A stretch of DNA of 64,000 nucleotides from Doryteuthis pealeii (GCA_023376005.1 CM042145.1:20927142-20991141), one strand, 5' to 3'; counted from the first letter of the stretch, positions 10,353-20,576 are shown. The notes: generated by a model not told the origin, from the letters alone. Program-made: numbers and translations.

Positions 10353-10593
10353 TAAAAGTAAAGTCTGTATCAGCCAGTCAGCGAGGGAGTCTATCCCTTT
10401 TCAATAGCGCTAGACAAGGAGATTATTTTAACATCTGAGGTGGAGCGCCACACCTACCATCAGCTCCTTACTTTACTGCACAGATTCCTGTGCTACTCGT
10501 ACGCTGAGTTGGCGTGGACCGGTATCGAACCAGGAACCTTGTGGTTTCTAGCCGAACACTCTACCGACTGAGCTAACTCGGCCCTTTAGGGGG
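10353..10593 (-). mobile_element. SINE-A, full length with 13-bp TSD
   Basis: Perfect direct repeats ATGTTTAACTAAG flank it (10340-10352 and 10594-10606). On minus: tRNA-like head with A box TAGCTCAGTCGG and B-box-like sequence, a body containing GAGTAGCAC and GGAGCTGATGG, then a tail rich in TTTAC. A LINE-mobilised pol III retroposon; the TSD proves retrotransposition of this copy. Confidence 0.9.
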
Positions 10594-10639
10594 ATGTTTA
10601 ACTAAGTCGATGTAATTCCTTAGTTAAATTAAAGATATA

Positions 10640-11197
10640 TATATATATATCTATCACTTTTCCTCTGTTTTTTTTTTTCTTTTCATCCACTGCATAGAGA
10701 AAGAAAATAATCATAAAAAGACAAAGTACCATATAAGTACCACACCTTTTAATCCTCTTATTCTATAAGTAGTAAACATGCAAGAAAAAAAACCTTTAAA
10801 AAAAAAAAAAAAAAAAAATAAAATAAGCCGCCAATCAAAAAGCTGAACGTTATTGTTGTCCATTTGATTTCATCTCTCATCTTCATTCTTAAAAAAAATT
10901 TTTTTATTTTTTTTTTTTTTTTTTTATTTGACTTGCTAAGAACATAAAAGACTCAAGTCGTCATCCGTTTGGTGTCAAATTGTAATTCTTTCTCTGTTCC
11001 TCTGCAGCTTCTTCATTGTAAAAAATAAAGATTAGCATCATGGGAAATATTTCTGTCATCATTATCTGTCTTTTCACCTTGCAGCCGTTGGCTTATTGGC
11101 TTTGTTATGTAAGCCTATTTTTTTTTCTTTTGTTTTTTTTAGTTTTATCAATAGGAATGATGTATTCATTAAAACAATCTCTATTGAGAGGAGTGGA
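10640..11197. other. No gene; A/T-rich with poly-A and poly-T runs
   Basis: Long A (about 10796-10819) and T (about 10908-10925) runs. Nothing else recognised. Confidence 0.45.
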
Positions 11198-11340
11198 GGT
11201 GTGTGTGGTGTAATGGTTATTCTCATAGGAAATGGACACAACGGTTTGATTTCAAATCCTGGACAAGGCTAGTTGGTACTTTTTGACACACCTTGTATTC
11301 TGAAAAATTAACGTTCCATTCATTGTTCATTTCTATCTTG
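11198..11340 (+). mobile_element. SINE-B, head portion
   Basis: Contains GGTGTAATGGTTATTCTCA (A-box-like) and TTTCAAATCCTGG (B-box-like), the SINE-B tRNA-like head. Diverged soon after and lacks the full body. Confidence 0.6.
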
Positions 11341-11378
11341 GTAAATACAGCTTCAATCTCTATACTTTTATGACACCC

Positions 11379-11380
<2 letters not shown>

Positions 11381-11412
<32 letters not shown>

Positions 11413-11422
11413 ATATATATAA
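11381..11422. repeat. (AT)n microsatellite
   Basis: AT run with one TAA interruption. Confidence 0.9.
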
Positions 11423-11644
11423 TTCAACTTTGTTCCCTTGTTCTCTTTAAAAAATCAGTCCATTAATACTTTTTCTCGTCTTTGCATTTCTTGAGTTGCG
11501 TCACGGTCATGACATCTTCACGTGTGTGGATCGCGACTTGCCTTTCAAAATATAACGCTGATCAAATACAGTTACACAAAATAAAAAAGATTTTTCATCT
11601 CCTGTCATCTATAAAAAACATCCATCATTTTTTCACCCAAGATA

Positions 11645-11689
11645 CATCCTGATGAAGGTTTAATGAAACCGAAATGTTTAAACATCGAT
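11645..11689 (+). ncRNA. Hammerhead ribozyme candidate with an extra core A
   Basis: Seen: CTGATGA (11649-11655), one extra A, stem II GGTTT/AAACC with AATG loop (11657-11670), GAA (11671-11673), a perfect palindromic stem III ATGTTT/AAACAT (11674-11685) closing with the A15.1-U16.1 pair, and C11686 as cleavage base. Stem I is only three pairs (ATC with GAT). Known: an extra A between A9 and stem II is tolerated in one viroid hammerhead (chrysanthemum chlorotic mottle viroid). A loopless stem III implies activity as a dimer. The short stem I is the weak point. Confidence 0.45.
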
Positions 11690-11731
11690 AATTAAATTCA
11701 TCATATTTTCAAAACACTTGTTTTTTCAAAT

Positions 11732-11737
<6 letters not shown>

Positions 11738-11775
<38 letters not shown>

Positions 11776-11776
11776 G
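11738..11776. repeat. (AT)n microsatellite
   Basis: AT run. Confidence 0.9.
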
Positions 11777-11967
11777 GAATGATGCGTGAAAAAAGTATTT
11801 ACATCTTATTATTCATGTTATTTATAAAAGTTTAGGCATTTTTTTCATTGAATAAGTAAAATTCCAATTCAAGTGATTTTTCTTGTATATGTAGATAAAT
11901 TGTTTGAAGGTGTGGGAAGTGGGGGTAATGGTTCCAACTTCAAAAAAGCAATCAGCTAATTGTGTTT

Positions 11968-12050
11968 GAATTTTAAACCAAGCTTCTTATGTTCATTCTT
12001 ATACTAAGCTCTTTGGGAAAGGTATGAACCCATGTCTTCCTGTGATCTTT
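11968..12050 (+). mobile_element. SINE-B body fragment
   Basis: Contains the SINE-B body motif TTGGGAAAGGTATGAACC. No head or tail. Confidence 0.5.
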
Positions 12051-12123
12051 CTTACTTGATATCATGCCAAAGTGTCTCATCACAGGTATTGGTAGAGAAA
12101 ATGGCATGTTAACTCTTGACTAT

Positions 12124-12488
12124 CATTTCCAATGCATTTTTATAGTAAAAATCATTTCCAATGCATTTTATAGTAAAAATCATTTCCAATGCATTTTTAT
12201 AGTAAAAATCATTTCCAATGCATTTTTATAGTAAAAATCATTTCCAATGCATTTTTATAGTAAAAATCATTTCCAATGCAAATCATTTCCAATGCATTTT
12301 TTAGTAAAAATCATTTCCAATGCATTTTTATAGTAAAAATCATTTCCAATGCATTTTATAGTAAAAATCATTTCCTATGCATTTTTATAGTAAAAATCAT
12401 TTCCTATGCATTTTTATAGTAAGAATCATTTCCAATGCATTTTTTATAGTAAAAATCATTTCCTATGCAGTTTTATATTAAAAATCAA
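12124..12488 (+). repeat. 29-bp minisatellite, ~12 units
   Basis: Units of CATTTCCAATGCATTTTTAT plus AGTAAAAAT in tandem with small deletions. The unit resembles the interior of family D (GATGCAGTAAAATCGTATCC in the 8863 copy), and family D continues from 12489, so the array looks like an internal expansion of one family D copy. Confidence 0.9.
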
Positions 12489-12742
12489 TTTCTACGTGCC
12501 AGTATTTTTCTTTTCCCCACCATTTCCAGCTAACCTTAAATACATTTCAATATTTTCTTGGAAGTGAATTACAATGTATGAGGTACAAGGTAGGGGTTAG
12601 ATGGCTTTAGTTGTGCATGAATAAAAACTCTGCAATTTATTAAGAAACTTTAGTTGGGACCCATCAAATTTCCCAGTGACTCATTCAAATCAAATCCATG
12701 AGTCCTAGGATGCACTAAATTAAAAAGCTACCAGCATCACTA
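12489..12742 (+). mobile_element. Family D element, right part
   Basis: Matches 8937-9140 and 32210-32448 and ends with the terminal repeat CTACCAGCATCAC. The left part is replaced by the 29-bp minisatellite. Confidence 0.65.
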
Positions 12743-12743
12743 T

Positions 12744-12788
<45 letters not shown>

Positions 12789-12795
12789 ATTATCA
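12741..12795. repeat. (AT)n / (ATT)n microsatellite
   Basis: AT run passing into TTATTATTATC. Confidence 0.85.
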
Positions 12796-13391
12796 TCATT
12801 ATTATTACAATTTCTGTAGAAATTATTTTCCCTTTTGTTTTTCTCCATATGTATTAACTATTCTAAATATTTCAGATATTTTATTTGATAATGTTTTTAT
12901 AATTTCTATTTTTATTTTCTTTTGTTATTTCATTTGATTAATTATTATTTCTTTTCTTTTCAGGTAAGTTGCTTTTATCTTTCTACCTGAATCTATTTTG
13001 GTAAGACAAAACTATTTATTTTTTCCCCCTCATACCCATTCATCACGTGTCAAGGCAAAGAAATAGTTTGAAACAGAAAAATATATGAAATCTCTTGGAA
13101 GTATCTAATCATTTTATATTTAAAAAAAAAAAAAAGGTCCTACCTAAGGCAGTGGCACCACAGTCCTTTTCAAAGTAATTCCTTTTAGAACACCTTTTGA
13201 TTCTCCCTTTTTACCATTTTCCTTTCAGGCTGTTTTGAAAAGTGAAAAGGGATGCAGGAATCATTTTTCTGATATTTTAGAATTTCAAAAACAGTTGCTA
13301 GGAAACCGGATATGGAACTTACTCTCTTCTTAAGTTATTAACATTTTTCTTCATTTTTCATATGTAGCATGTAAGTAAAATTTATTACATA
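12796..13391. other. No identifiable feature
   Basis: A/T-rich with no defendable gene or repeat. Confidence 0.4.
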
Positions 13392-13399
13392 AAATCAGG

Positions 13400-13582
13400 G
13401 GTTATTTCCTATAACTGCAACATAAACAAAGGGGAACCACCTTGACCGATGAATTATTTATTTATTTATTGATCTATTAGGAAAAAGACGGGTTTAGGGT
13501 TAGTTTAATGGGAAAATAAATAAATAATTTATCAGTCAAGAGTGGTTCCCTTTTGTTTATGTTGGAGTTATAGGAAATAACC
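13400..13582. mobile_element. Foldback MITE with 8-bp TSD and telomere-like centre
   Basis: Termini GGTTATTTCCTATAA and complement; long inverted arms. AAATCAGG is duplicated perfectly at 13392-13399 and 13583-13590. The loop contains GGGTTTAGGGTTAG. Sister copy at 16076-16272. 8-bp TSD and no coding capacity suggest a non-autonomous hAT-type element. Confidence 0.9.
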
Positions 13583-13808
13583 AAATCAGGATATATATAT
13601 ATATAAGTTGAAAAATGGAAATGAATCCGATAATATGTTGAAAGGATAAATAAATAAAGGAAAGAAATTGTTGAATGGATAAAAATGGTTTAATGAAATG
13701 CCAACACATGTTTTGGCTGAGAATTTGTCCATGTAACATGGAAGTTTAAAAAATTATATTAATGTGGAGGCTGGAAGGAGAATAATTAAAAAAAAACTGG
13801 AACACATC

Positions 13809-13860
13809 GCCCCTGATGATGGCACTTCGAAGTGCCGAAAGTCCTCGGGACCTGAACTTT
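13809..13860 (+). other. Hammerhead-like motif, probably inactive
   Basis: CTGATGA at 13813-13819, one extra T, a long perfect stem II GGCACTTCGAAGTGCC (13821-13836), GAAA, then a GTCC/GGAC hairpin. The position expected to be U16.1 is C, so A15.1 cannot pair normally, and stem I has one pair. Architecture is present but the cleavage site is damaged. Confidence 0.35.
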
Positions 13861-13969
13861 GGTGGACTTATCCACAAATTCCATCCAAATATTAAAAAGT
13901 TGGGCAGAAAACTCAAAAGATCAAAAATATAATTGTTAAACAGGAGATGTGTCTTTTGTTTAATTCTAC

Positions 13970-13973
<4 letters not shown>

Positions 13974-14025
<52 letters not shown>
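13974..14025. repeat. (AT)n microsatellite
   Basis: AT run; the overlapping IYIYIY open frame is an artefact of it. Confidence 0.95.
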
Positions 14026-14027
<2 letters not shown>

Positions 14028-14429
14028 TCCAATGAGAGCATTGTACTGGATGGTGTGAGGTCTTAGACAATCACAAATACCATTATTCCACAAATGGTTT
14101 ATGTGAGGCTTCTCAGTTTTCTTTGATTCACAATGTTTGTTTGACGTTCGTCATGTGTAAATTTCCCTGGAAATTTCCCATGTGAGGAATGCTTGGATCT
14201 GTTGAAGAATTGTTGAGATTTAAAGATAAAGGAAAAAAACTGAATAATACTCAAGTGTTATCAGAAGTATTGTATAATTGAAGAAAGCTGAAGAACACAC
14301 CAGCCCAAACATAATGATCAAAGGAATGAAATGAGAATATGGTGAGGAACATTGGCTGTTACATGTCAATCAGGACCACAGAGATAAGGATATTTGTTTG
14401 AACAATGTATAGAATAACAAGGGATAGAG
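14026..14429. other. No identifiable feature
   Basis: A/T-rich, no recognised repeat or gene. Confidence 0.4.
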
Positions 14430-15105
14430 ATTTTCTTGTTCTTTTTCTTTCTTTCTCTTTCTTTCTCTTTCTTTCTTTCTTTCTTTTTCTTTCTTTCTTT
14501 CTTTTTCTTTCTTTCTTTCTTTTTTTCTTTTCTTTTCTTTTTCTTCTTTTTCTTTTCTTTCTTTTCTTCTTTCTTTTTTTTTTCTTTTTTTCTCTTTCTT
14601 TTCTTTTCTCTTTTTTCTCTTTCTTTTCTTTCTTTCTTTCTTCTTTCTTTCTCTTTCTTTCTTTTCTTTTTTTTCTCTTTTTCTTTTCTCTTTCTTTTCT
14701 TTCTTTCTCTTTCTTTTTTCTTTTTTTCTTTTTCTTTCTTTTTCTTTTTTCTTCTTTCTTCTTTCTTTCTTTTCTCTTCTTCTTTTTCTTTCTTTTTCTT
14801 TCTTTTTCTCTTTCTTTCTCTTTCTTTCTTTTCTCTTTTTTCTTTCTTTTCTCTTTCTTTTCTTCTTTTTCTTTTCTCTTTCTTTCTTTCTTTTTCTCTT
14901 TCTTTTCTTTCTTTTTCTTTCTTTTCTCTTCTTTCTTCTTTCTTTCTTTTCTTTTTCTATTTCTTTCTCTTCTTTCTTTCTTTCCTTTTTCTTTCTTTCC
15001 TCTTTCTCTTTCCTCTTCTTTTTTCTTTTTTTCTTCTTTCTCTTACTTTCTTCTCTACCTTTCTTTTTCCTTTTCCTTTCCTTCTTTTCCTTTCCCTTCA
15101 TTATG
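14430..15105. repeat. (CTTT)n-derived polypyrimidine tract, ~670 bp
   Basis: Almost pure C/T on plus, built from CTTT units with CT and CTTTTT variants. Open frames of over 200 codons on both strands are low-complexity artefacts (F/S/L on plus, K/E/R on minus). Such homopurine-homopyrimidine mirror sequence can form triplex DNA (known property; not shown here). Confidence 0.95.
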
Positions 15106-15249
15106 GTGTTAAATTCTATGCTGGACCAACTGAGGAACTTATCAGACCTCAGCTTGTGAAGAGTCTTTAAATGACATTGTAGTTTACCAGATGGTTGTGA
15201 GTTCAATTTTTGGACCAAGCATTGGAATCTCTATATTCTAATAGAATGG

Positions 15250-15512
15250 AATGAACTGCTCAGTCGGTAGAGCATTCAGCTAGAAACCACAAGGTTCATA
15301 GTTCAATACCGGCCCTCGCCAACTCAGCGTATGAGTAGCACAGGGATCTGTGCGGTAAAGTAAGAAGCTGATGGTAGGTGTGGCGCTCCACCTCAGATGC
15401 AAAAACAATCTCCTTGGTCTAGCGCTAGTGAAAAGGGGATAGACTCCCTCGCTGATTGGCTGATACCGACTTTAGGCCACCCCGACGACTTTACTTTACT
15501 TTACTTTACCAT
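15250..15512 (+). mobile_element. SINE-A, near full length
   Basis: tRNA-like head from about 15253 (GCTCAGTCGGTAGAGC), body with GAGTAGCACAGGGATC and GGTGTGGCGCTCCACCTC, then GACGACTTTACTTTACTTTA tail. The first bases of the head are diverged. Confidence 0.85.
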
Positions 15513-15782
15513 TGTAAATTGAATAAAGAATAAAATTCAAAGTTTTAAGAATCTAATTTTTCTTCTTCTATAAACAAAATTTTCCATATGATGTTAAATT
15601 CTATGCTGGACCTACTGAGGAGGTTATCAGACTTAGCTTGTGAAGTGAGTCTTCATATGACCTTATCATGCAACGTTGCTCTGTTATTCTGACTTTATAA
15701 TAATAATACTATCTTTTTCAGCTAGTATATTAGGTCTGAGACCTGTCAGCTGCTCCTTATAAACATTCATCTTAATTCCACA
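15513..15782. repeat. Short direct repeat around SINE-A, otherwise unique
   Basis: ATGCTGGACCTACTGAGGA-type sequence at about 15605-15660 repeats 15118-15175 on the other side of the SINE. A local duplication of host sequence is likely. No gene. Confidence 0.5.
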
Positions 15783-15790
15783 GAATATTT

Positions 15791-16045
15791 GGACCATATG
15801 GCCTTTAGGCACCACTTTTTGATCTCGATTAAGAAAGGACATGTTTTTCATTTACACCGTCAATATCCGGTTGTTTTAACAGACGATTTTTAGATTTAAA
15901 AAAAAAATTATAAAACTAACCCCTACCCCTAACCCTAACCCCTAACCTTAAAACCTAACAAACAACCGGATATTGACGGTGTAAATGAAAAACATGTCTT
16001 TTCTTAATCGAGATCAAAAAGAGGTGCCTAAAGGTAATATGGTCC
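15791..16045. mobile_element. Foldback MITE with 8-bp TSD and CCCTAA-rich centre
   Basis: GAATATTT is duplicated exactly at 15783-15790 and 16046-16053. Arms of about 88 bp are near-perfect inverted repeats (termini GGACCATATGGCCTTTAGGC). The loop holds AACCCCTACCCCTAACCC followed by further CCCTAACC. No coding capacity. Confidence 0.9.
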
Positions 16046-16075
16046 GAATATTTATACTCTTTCCACAGATTATCT

Positions 16076-16272
16076 GGTTATTTCCTATAAGTTAACATGA
16101 TCAAAGGAGAACCAATCTTGACTGATAAATTATTTATTTATTTTCCCATTAAACTAATCCTAACCCTAAACCCTAACCCTTTCTTTTTTCCTAGTAGATC
16201 AATAAATAAATAAATAATTCGTCAGTCAAGAGTGGTTCCCCTTTGATCATGTAAGCCTTATAGGAAATAACC
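16076..16272. mobile_element. Foldback MITE, sister of 13400 copy
   Basis: GATTATCT is duplicated exactly at 16068-16075 and 16273-16280. Termini GGTTATTTCCTATAAG and complement. The centre contains CTAACCCTAAACCCTAACCC, a telomere-like stretch, as in the 13400 and 15791 elements. Confidence 0.9.
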
Positions 16273-16280
16273 GATTATCT

Positions 16281-16880
16281 AACATACCCTTAAAGGCTTA
16301 ACTTATTGAGACAGAATTAAGTCCCACCTTTCTAAGTTTATTTTTCTTCCTTCCTTCCTTTCTTCTTTTTTTTTTTTTTTTCAAGTTTTTGTTGAAGTCC
16401 ATAAGATTAGTTTTGTTTCTTGAAGAACCTCAAGCAAGAGAACCACTATCAACTAAAATAAATTTAAAAAAAATAATAAAAGAAATTCTTTAGTTAGTCT
16501 TGAAAAAAAAAAAAAAAAGGTTTAGTTCCAGCTCAGATTCTGGCAAATGTTTTTAAGTCAACGCTGTGCATGACATGAGAATATTGAAAAAAAATTACTC
16601 AAGAGAAGGTCAACTGGTGTTGTCTGGGCAAAGAAAAATAAATGTCTATATCATGACAGGAGGAAGAAGGATCATTAAGAACCTATTCTTTCTGTGCTTG
16701 ACAATCAGACAACCCCCCTCCTCCTCAGATAAGATATTTTTGGTATGTTTCCAGAACAACTCACTCATCAACAGACACAAAAGCCACTTTGATCTCTGTT
16801 GTGTTAAGTTGCTATGGTCGATGAGTATTTGTAAGAGAGAAGCATGCACTGATCAATTGTCTTAATATTCAATAGGAAAT
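16281..16880. other. No identifiable feature
   Basis: The 99-codon plus frame at 16566 has no domain motif and overlaps a 67-codon minus frame; neither is defended as a gene. Confidence 0.4.
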
Positions 16881-16885
<5 letters not shown>

Positions 16886-16936
<51 letters not shown>

Positions 16937-16945
16937 ATATATTGT
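16886..16945. repeat. (AT)n(GT)n microsatellite
   Basis: AT run then GT units. Confidence 0.95.
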
Positions 16946-17009
16946 TAAGAATTAAAGGAATGAATGAATGGAATAAAAAATGAATGGAATAAATGAAAAA
17001 ATCTTTCCA

Positions 17010-17026
17010 AACGATCTCTCTCTCTC

Positions 17027-17092
<66 letters not shown>
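17010..17092. repeat. (CT)n microsatellite
   Basis: About 40 CT units with small interruptions at the 5' side. Confidence 0.95.
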
Positions 17093-17093
<1 letters not shown>

Positions 17094-17321
17094 AAAAAAA
17101 CAAAAAAATTTAAGAGAGGTCCCTAATGGAAAAGCCTTCATCTTTACTGGACTCTTTATTGAATTGATATAATTATTATAAGATATTGGAGAGGATAAAA
17201 TAAGTGTCTTACCTTGTGAGGTTCTGTTGAGAAATGATTCAAATTTTTAAATTGTATCTAATGTTGTCTGTTCTACTTCTACTTAAATTGCAACAATGTA
17301 TACTTTTGAATTTACGATAAA

Positions 17322-17323
<2 letters not shown>

Positions 17324-17388
<65 letters not shown>
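17324..17388. repeat. (AT)n microsatellite
   Basis: Pure AT run. Confidence 0.95.
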
Positions 17389-17390
<2 letters not shown>

Positions 17391-17755
17391 TATTAAAAAA
17401 GTATGAAATTTATATACTTATATATATATAATGTATACTTAATATATTTATATATCTTATTAAAAAATATGGAATTTTTTTACTTATATATATAATGTGT
17501 ATACTTAATATATTTATTACACTGATATATATATAATGTGTATACTTAATATATTTATGTATACTGATATATATATATAATGTGTATACTTAATATTATA
17601 TATCTTATTAAAAAATGGAATGTGTATACTTATATTTATAATGTGTATACTTAATATTCTTATTAAAAATGGAATATGGAATATGTATACTTATATATAT
17701 AATGTGTAGATTTAATATATTTATATATCTTATTAAAAAATATGGAATTTGTATA
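17389..17755 (+). repeat. Degenerate A/T-rich tandem repeat
   Basis: Irregular repeats built around CTTATTAAAAAATATGGAAT and AATGTGTATACTTAATAT. Its counterpart begins copy B at 22450, badly scrambled beside the gap. Confidence 0.75.
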
Positions 17756-18371
17756 CTGAAATGTTTAAAAGAAATGGCTTTGCTTTTTGGATAAGTGGTA
17801 TTCAACAATTATCTTAACTAGATGTACTTCTGATGTACTTTAATATACTATTCATTCTTTTGAGGAATTCAATGAAAAATAACTTAGAAATTGTTAAGAT
17901 TTTCTAAGACATGTTTTTCCCATACAAAATAAAAAATGAAACAGCTGAACAAATGAGTTTATATACTCAATAGAAATCCTCCTACAAAGACGTGTCGTTT
18001 TTTTTTTTTGTATCTTTGATCCAACCATCTTTCTTTTATGTCTGTTTTCATTCATATCTTTATTTCACATGTACCATTTTGGACTCAATTTCTAAAGAGT
18101 TCCTCTTTATACTTATTTTGATCTATTTTTCAATTCATAGTAATATAAAACTTAAAAATGTTACTTTTATTTCTGAAGCGGACTTTTAAAAAATTCTCAA
18201 AAGTTTGAAGGGGGGAAAAAAAGTTTTTGAAAAGAAAAATGACACACACATTACCACCGTCAAAATGCTTCTTTTCCTTCCATTTCTTGAATTCTGCAAG
18301 TAGCTTCAGTGGCTGTAAGGCAGAGTTTAAAATATTTTTTTTAGTATTTCTAAAATCTCAATGGTGGACAC

Positions 18372-18373
<2 letters not shown>

Positions 18374-18403
<30 letters not shown>
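18374..18403. repeat. (AT)n microsatellite (copy A)
   Basis: AT run; counterpart at 23342-23366. Confidence 0.9.
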
Positions 18404-18763
18404 CTTCTGGACCATCATGTAGGCCTTAAGCAAGAGCACTTGTCCACTGGAATTGGATCCTTGGTAATCCCTTGGTAAAGAGTCCTGAGTATTGTAAGTC
18501 CATCCTCAATGAGTGCAATTAGAATTATGGGCAGTGTGAGGGTTTAAGTAGTGTATCAGCCACGCAGTATGGTTAGTGATTGGTGGAGGAATAAACCACG
18601 TGACCTTGGCTAGTCTATAAATTTAGGTGGGGAATTGGAGCACACCTTATATAACAAAATATTCCAACAATATGTGTGTGTGTTGTCGTTGTGAAGTGTA
18701 CGTATGCTTCTTTGTTGGTATATCTGGTGAGTCTATTCTTAGTGTGAATATATTATAATTGTG

Positions 18764-18768
<5 letters not shown>

Positions 18769-18806
<38 letters not shown>
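18769..18806. repeat. (AT)n microsatellite (copy A)
   Basis: AT run; counterpart at about 23735-23778 differs in length. Confidence 0.9.
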
Positions 18807-18807
<1 letters not shown>

Positions 18808-18845
18808 TATAATATATGTAATAATTAATATTACATATTGATAGT

Positions 18846-18985
18846 TGGATTCATACCTTTCCCAAGGGTATTTGTACTATGTGAAATGCAAACAGTCTTG
18901 TCGAGGATTTGAACTCCGGTTGCAAAGTCCATATCTTACAATAATAACCTGTAATAGGTGATATACCCTATAGACTTATGGAATG
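18846..18985 (-). mobile_element. SINE-B fragment (copy A)
   Basis: Reverse complement has the SINE-B head B-box-like GTTCAAATCC and the body motif CCTTGGGAAAGGTATGAATC. Duplicated at 23825-23965. Confidence 0.65.
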
Positions 18986-19395
18986 CGCCAACGGTTACTA
19001 TAAGTAACAGGGACAATTATGGCTTGGAGAGTAAGCCAATGCGAGTCAGTTCATAACTCTATTATCGGACGTATTTCCCACTTCTCTGTACTGTAATTGT
19101 CTACCCTTTTGTTAATACATTTTCCTACATTTGTTACCCGTTGTTTTGTTCTTATTTGACCCCTTAAAACCCACAACATAACCATTACACTATGCACCTC
19201 CATAATAGAAAAGGACTACTAGATCTGTATGCGCATGATACACACTGTACAAGTACTAATAGTACACGCGGACCAATACGGATCTTACAACCATTCTGCA
19301 GGAATGGACCCTGACACCTGAATTGTATTGATAATGATGATAATCTTCCAAAAATAAATCTACTTCTGATGCACTTTAATATTTTTATAGATTGA

Positions 19396-19434
19396 AAAGG
19401 GGATAGACTCCCTCGTCGACTTTACTTACTTTAC
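19396..19434 (+). mobile_element. 5'-truncated SINE-A tail insertion with 14-bp TSD
   Basis: Thirty-nine bases of SINE-A 3' end (AAAGGGGATAGACTCCCTCG then the TTTAC tail) lie between perfect copies of TTTTTATAGATTGA (19382-19395, 19435-19448). Copy B has the single, empty target at 24689-24702. Confidence 0.9.
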
Positions 19435-19814
19435 TTTTTATAGATTGATAGATATTGCTACTTGTTATGTTTTATATATTTAAATCCTCAATCTACTTAA
19501 TTTCTCTAAATTGACATATTGTATATTAGGAAAATTGCTATTTACAACAATTTGCCTTTATAGACTTTCCTGATCACAAATTAACTCTTAAAGTCTTATA
19601 CCACCTCATTCCACCCGGCCAGAAGTCACATTTGTCTTCCTAATCCACCCCAAATGATAGCCTTTGTTTAAATGTAATATTAAACACATATTTAGAAGTC
19701 TTTGATTTAAGGGAAATAACAGGTAACTTTAGATGCAAAGGTAATTTTTAGCCATTTTTCATATATCCTCATAGGAATGGGGCTCTGGACTTACAAAAAT
19801 TCTCAACAGGATGT

Positions 19815-19955
19815 TAAGAGTTAAGTAAGTAAAGTTGTTGGGGTGGCCTAAAATCGGTATCAGCCAGACAGCGAGGGAGTCTATCCCCTTTACACTAGCG
19901 CAAGATCAAGGAGATTATTTTGGCATCTGGGGTGGAGCGCCACACCTACATCCAG
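19815..19955 (-). mobile_element. SINE-A 3' part (copy A)
   Basis: Reverse complement carries GTGGCGCTCCACC, the CCTTGATCTTGCGCTAGTG segment and the GCTGATACCGA region. The tRNA head is absent. Counterpart 25078-25207. Confidence 0.75.
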
Positions 19956-20067
19956 AACCTTCACAGAACTTTGAACCAAGCCTTTTATTTGATCTATTGG
20001 GGTAGATTGTTTTCATTCTGTTAACCATGTATTCACCTATGTTAAGTATTTTGTTATTTTCGCCTTT

Positions 20068-20153
20068 TGTCAGGATTGAACCTGCAACTTCTAGATGATT
20101 ATCACTTAGAACTGTATTAACTCAACCCTCATATCCATTGCACCATGTGTCCA
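20068..20153 (-). mobile_element. tRNA-like SINE head fragment (copy A)
   Basis: Minus strand reads GTGCAATGGATATGAGGGTT (A-box-like) and GTTGCAGGTTCAATCCTG (B-box-like). Counterpart 25325-25410. Confidence 0.5.
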
Positions 20154-20284
20154 ACTGGACAATTTAATTGGAATCTATAAAACTAATGTTCTTTTTACCT
20201 AGAATTTATGTTTATACTTATGTATTATTATTTTTTTATTTTTTTACCTTGTTTGACAAGAATCACCTGAAGTAGGTCATTGGC

Positions 20285-20576
20285 TGAAACATTGTGTATA
20301 TAACAATAAAGATGAGGACAACAGTCTGAAAAATCTAAATAATACAAATTATCAAGCCTCATCTCAAAAATTGTATATAACAATAAAGATGAGAACTGTC
20401 TGAAAAATCTAAATAATACAAATTATCAAGCCTCATCTCAAAAATTGTATATAACAATAAAGATGAGGACAACAGTCTGAAAAATCTAAATAATACAAAT
20501 TATCAAGCCTCATCTCAAAATTGTATATTATAATAAAGATGAGAACAACTGTCTGAAAAATCTAAATAATACAAAT
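20285..20576 (+). repeat. Family E tandem repeats, ~83-bp period (copy A)
   Basis: Four units with ATAAAGATGAGGACAACAGT and TCAAGCCTCATCTC, preceded by ACCTGAAGTAGGTCATTGGC. Counterpart 25540-25828. Confidence 0.85.

Noticed and set aside
14370..15218. 282-codon minus and >200-codon plus open frames
   Set aside because: They lie wholly in the CTTT tract; products are K/E/R or F/S/L strings without any domain.
15900..15955. Interstitial telomere repeat
   Set aside because: The CCCTAA-like stretch is degenerate and lies inside a foldback MITE loop, so it is part of the element and not a telomere fusion site.
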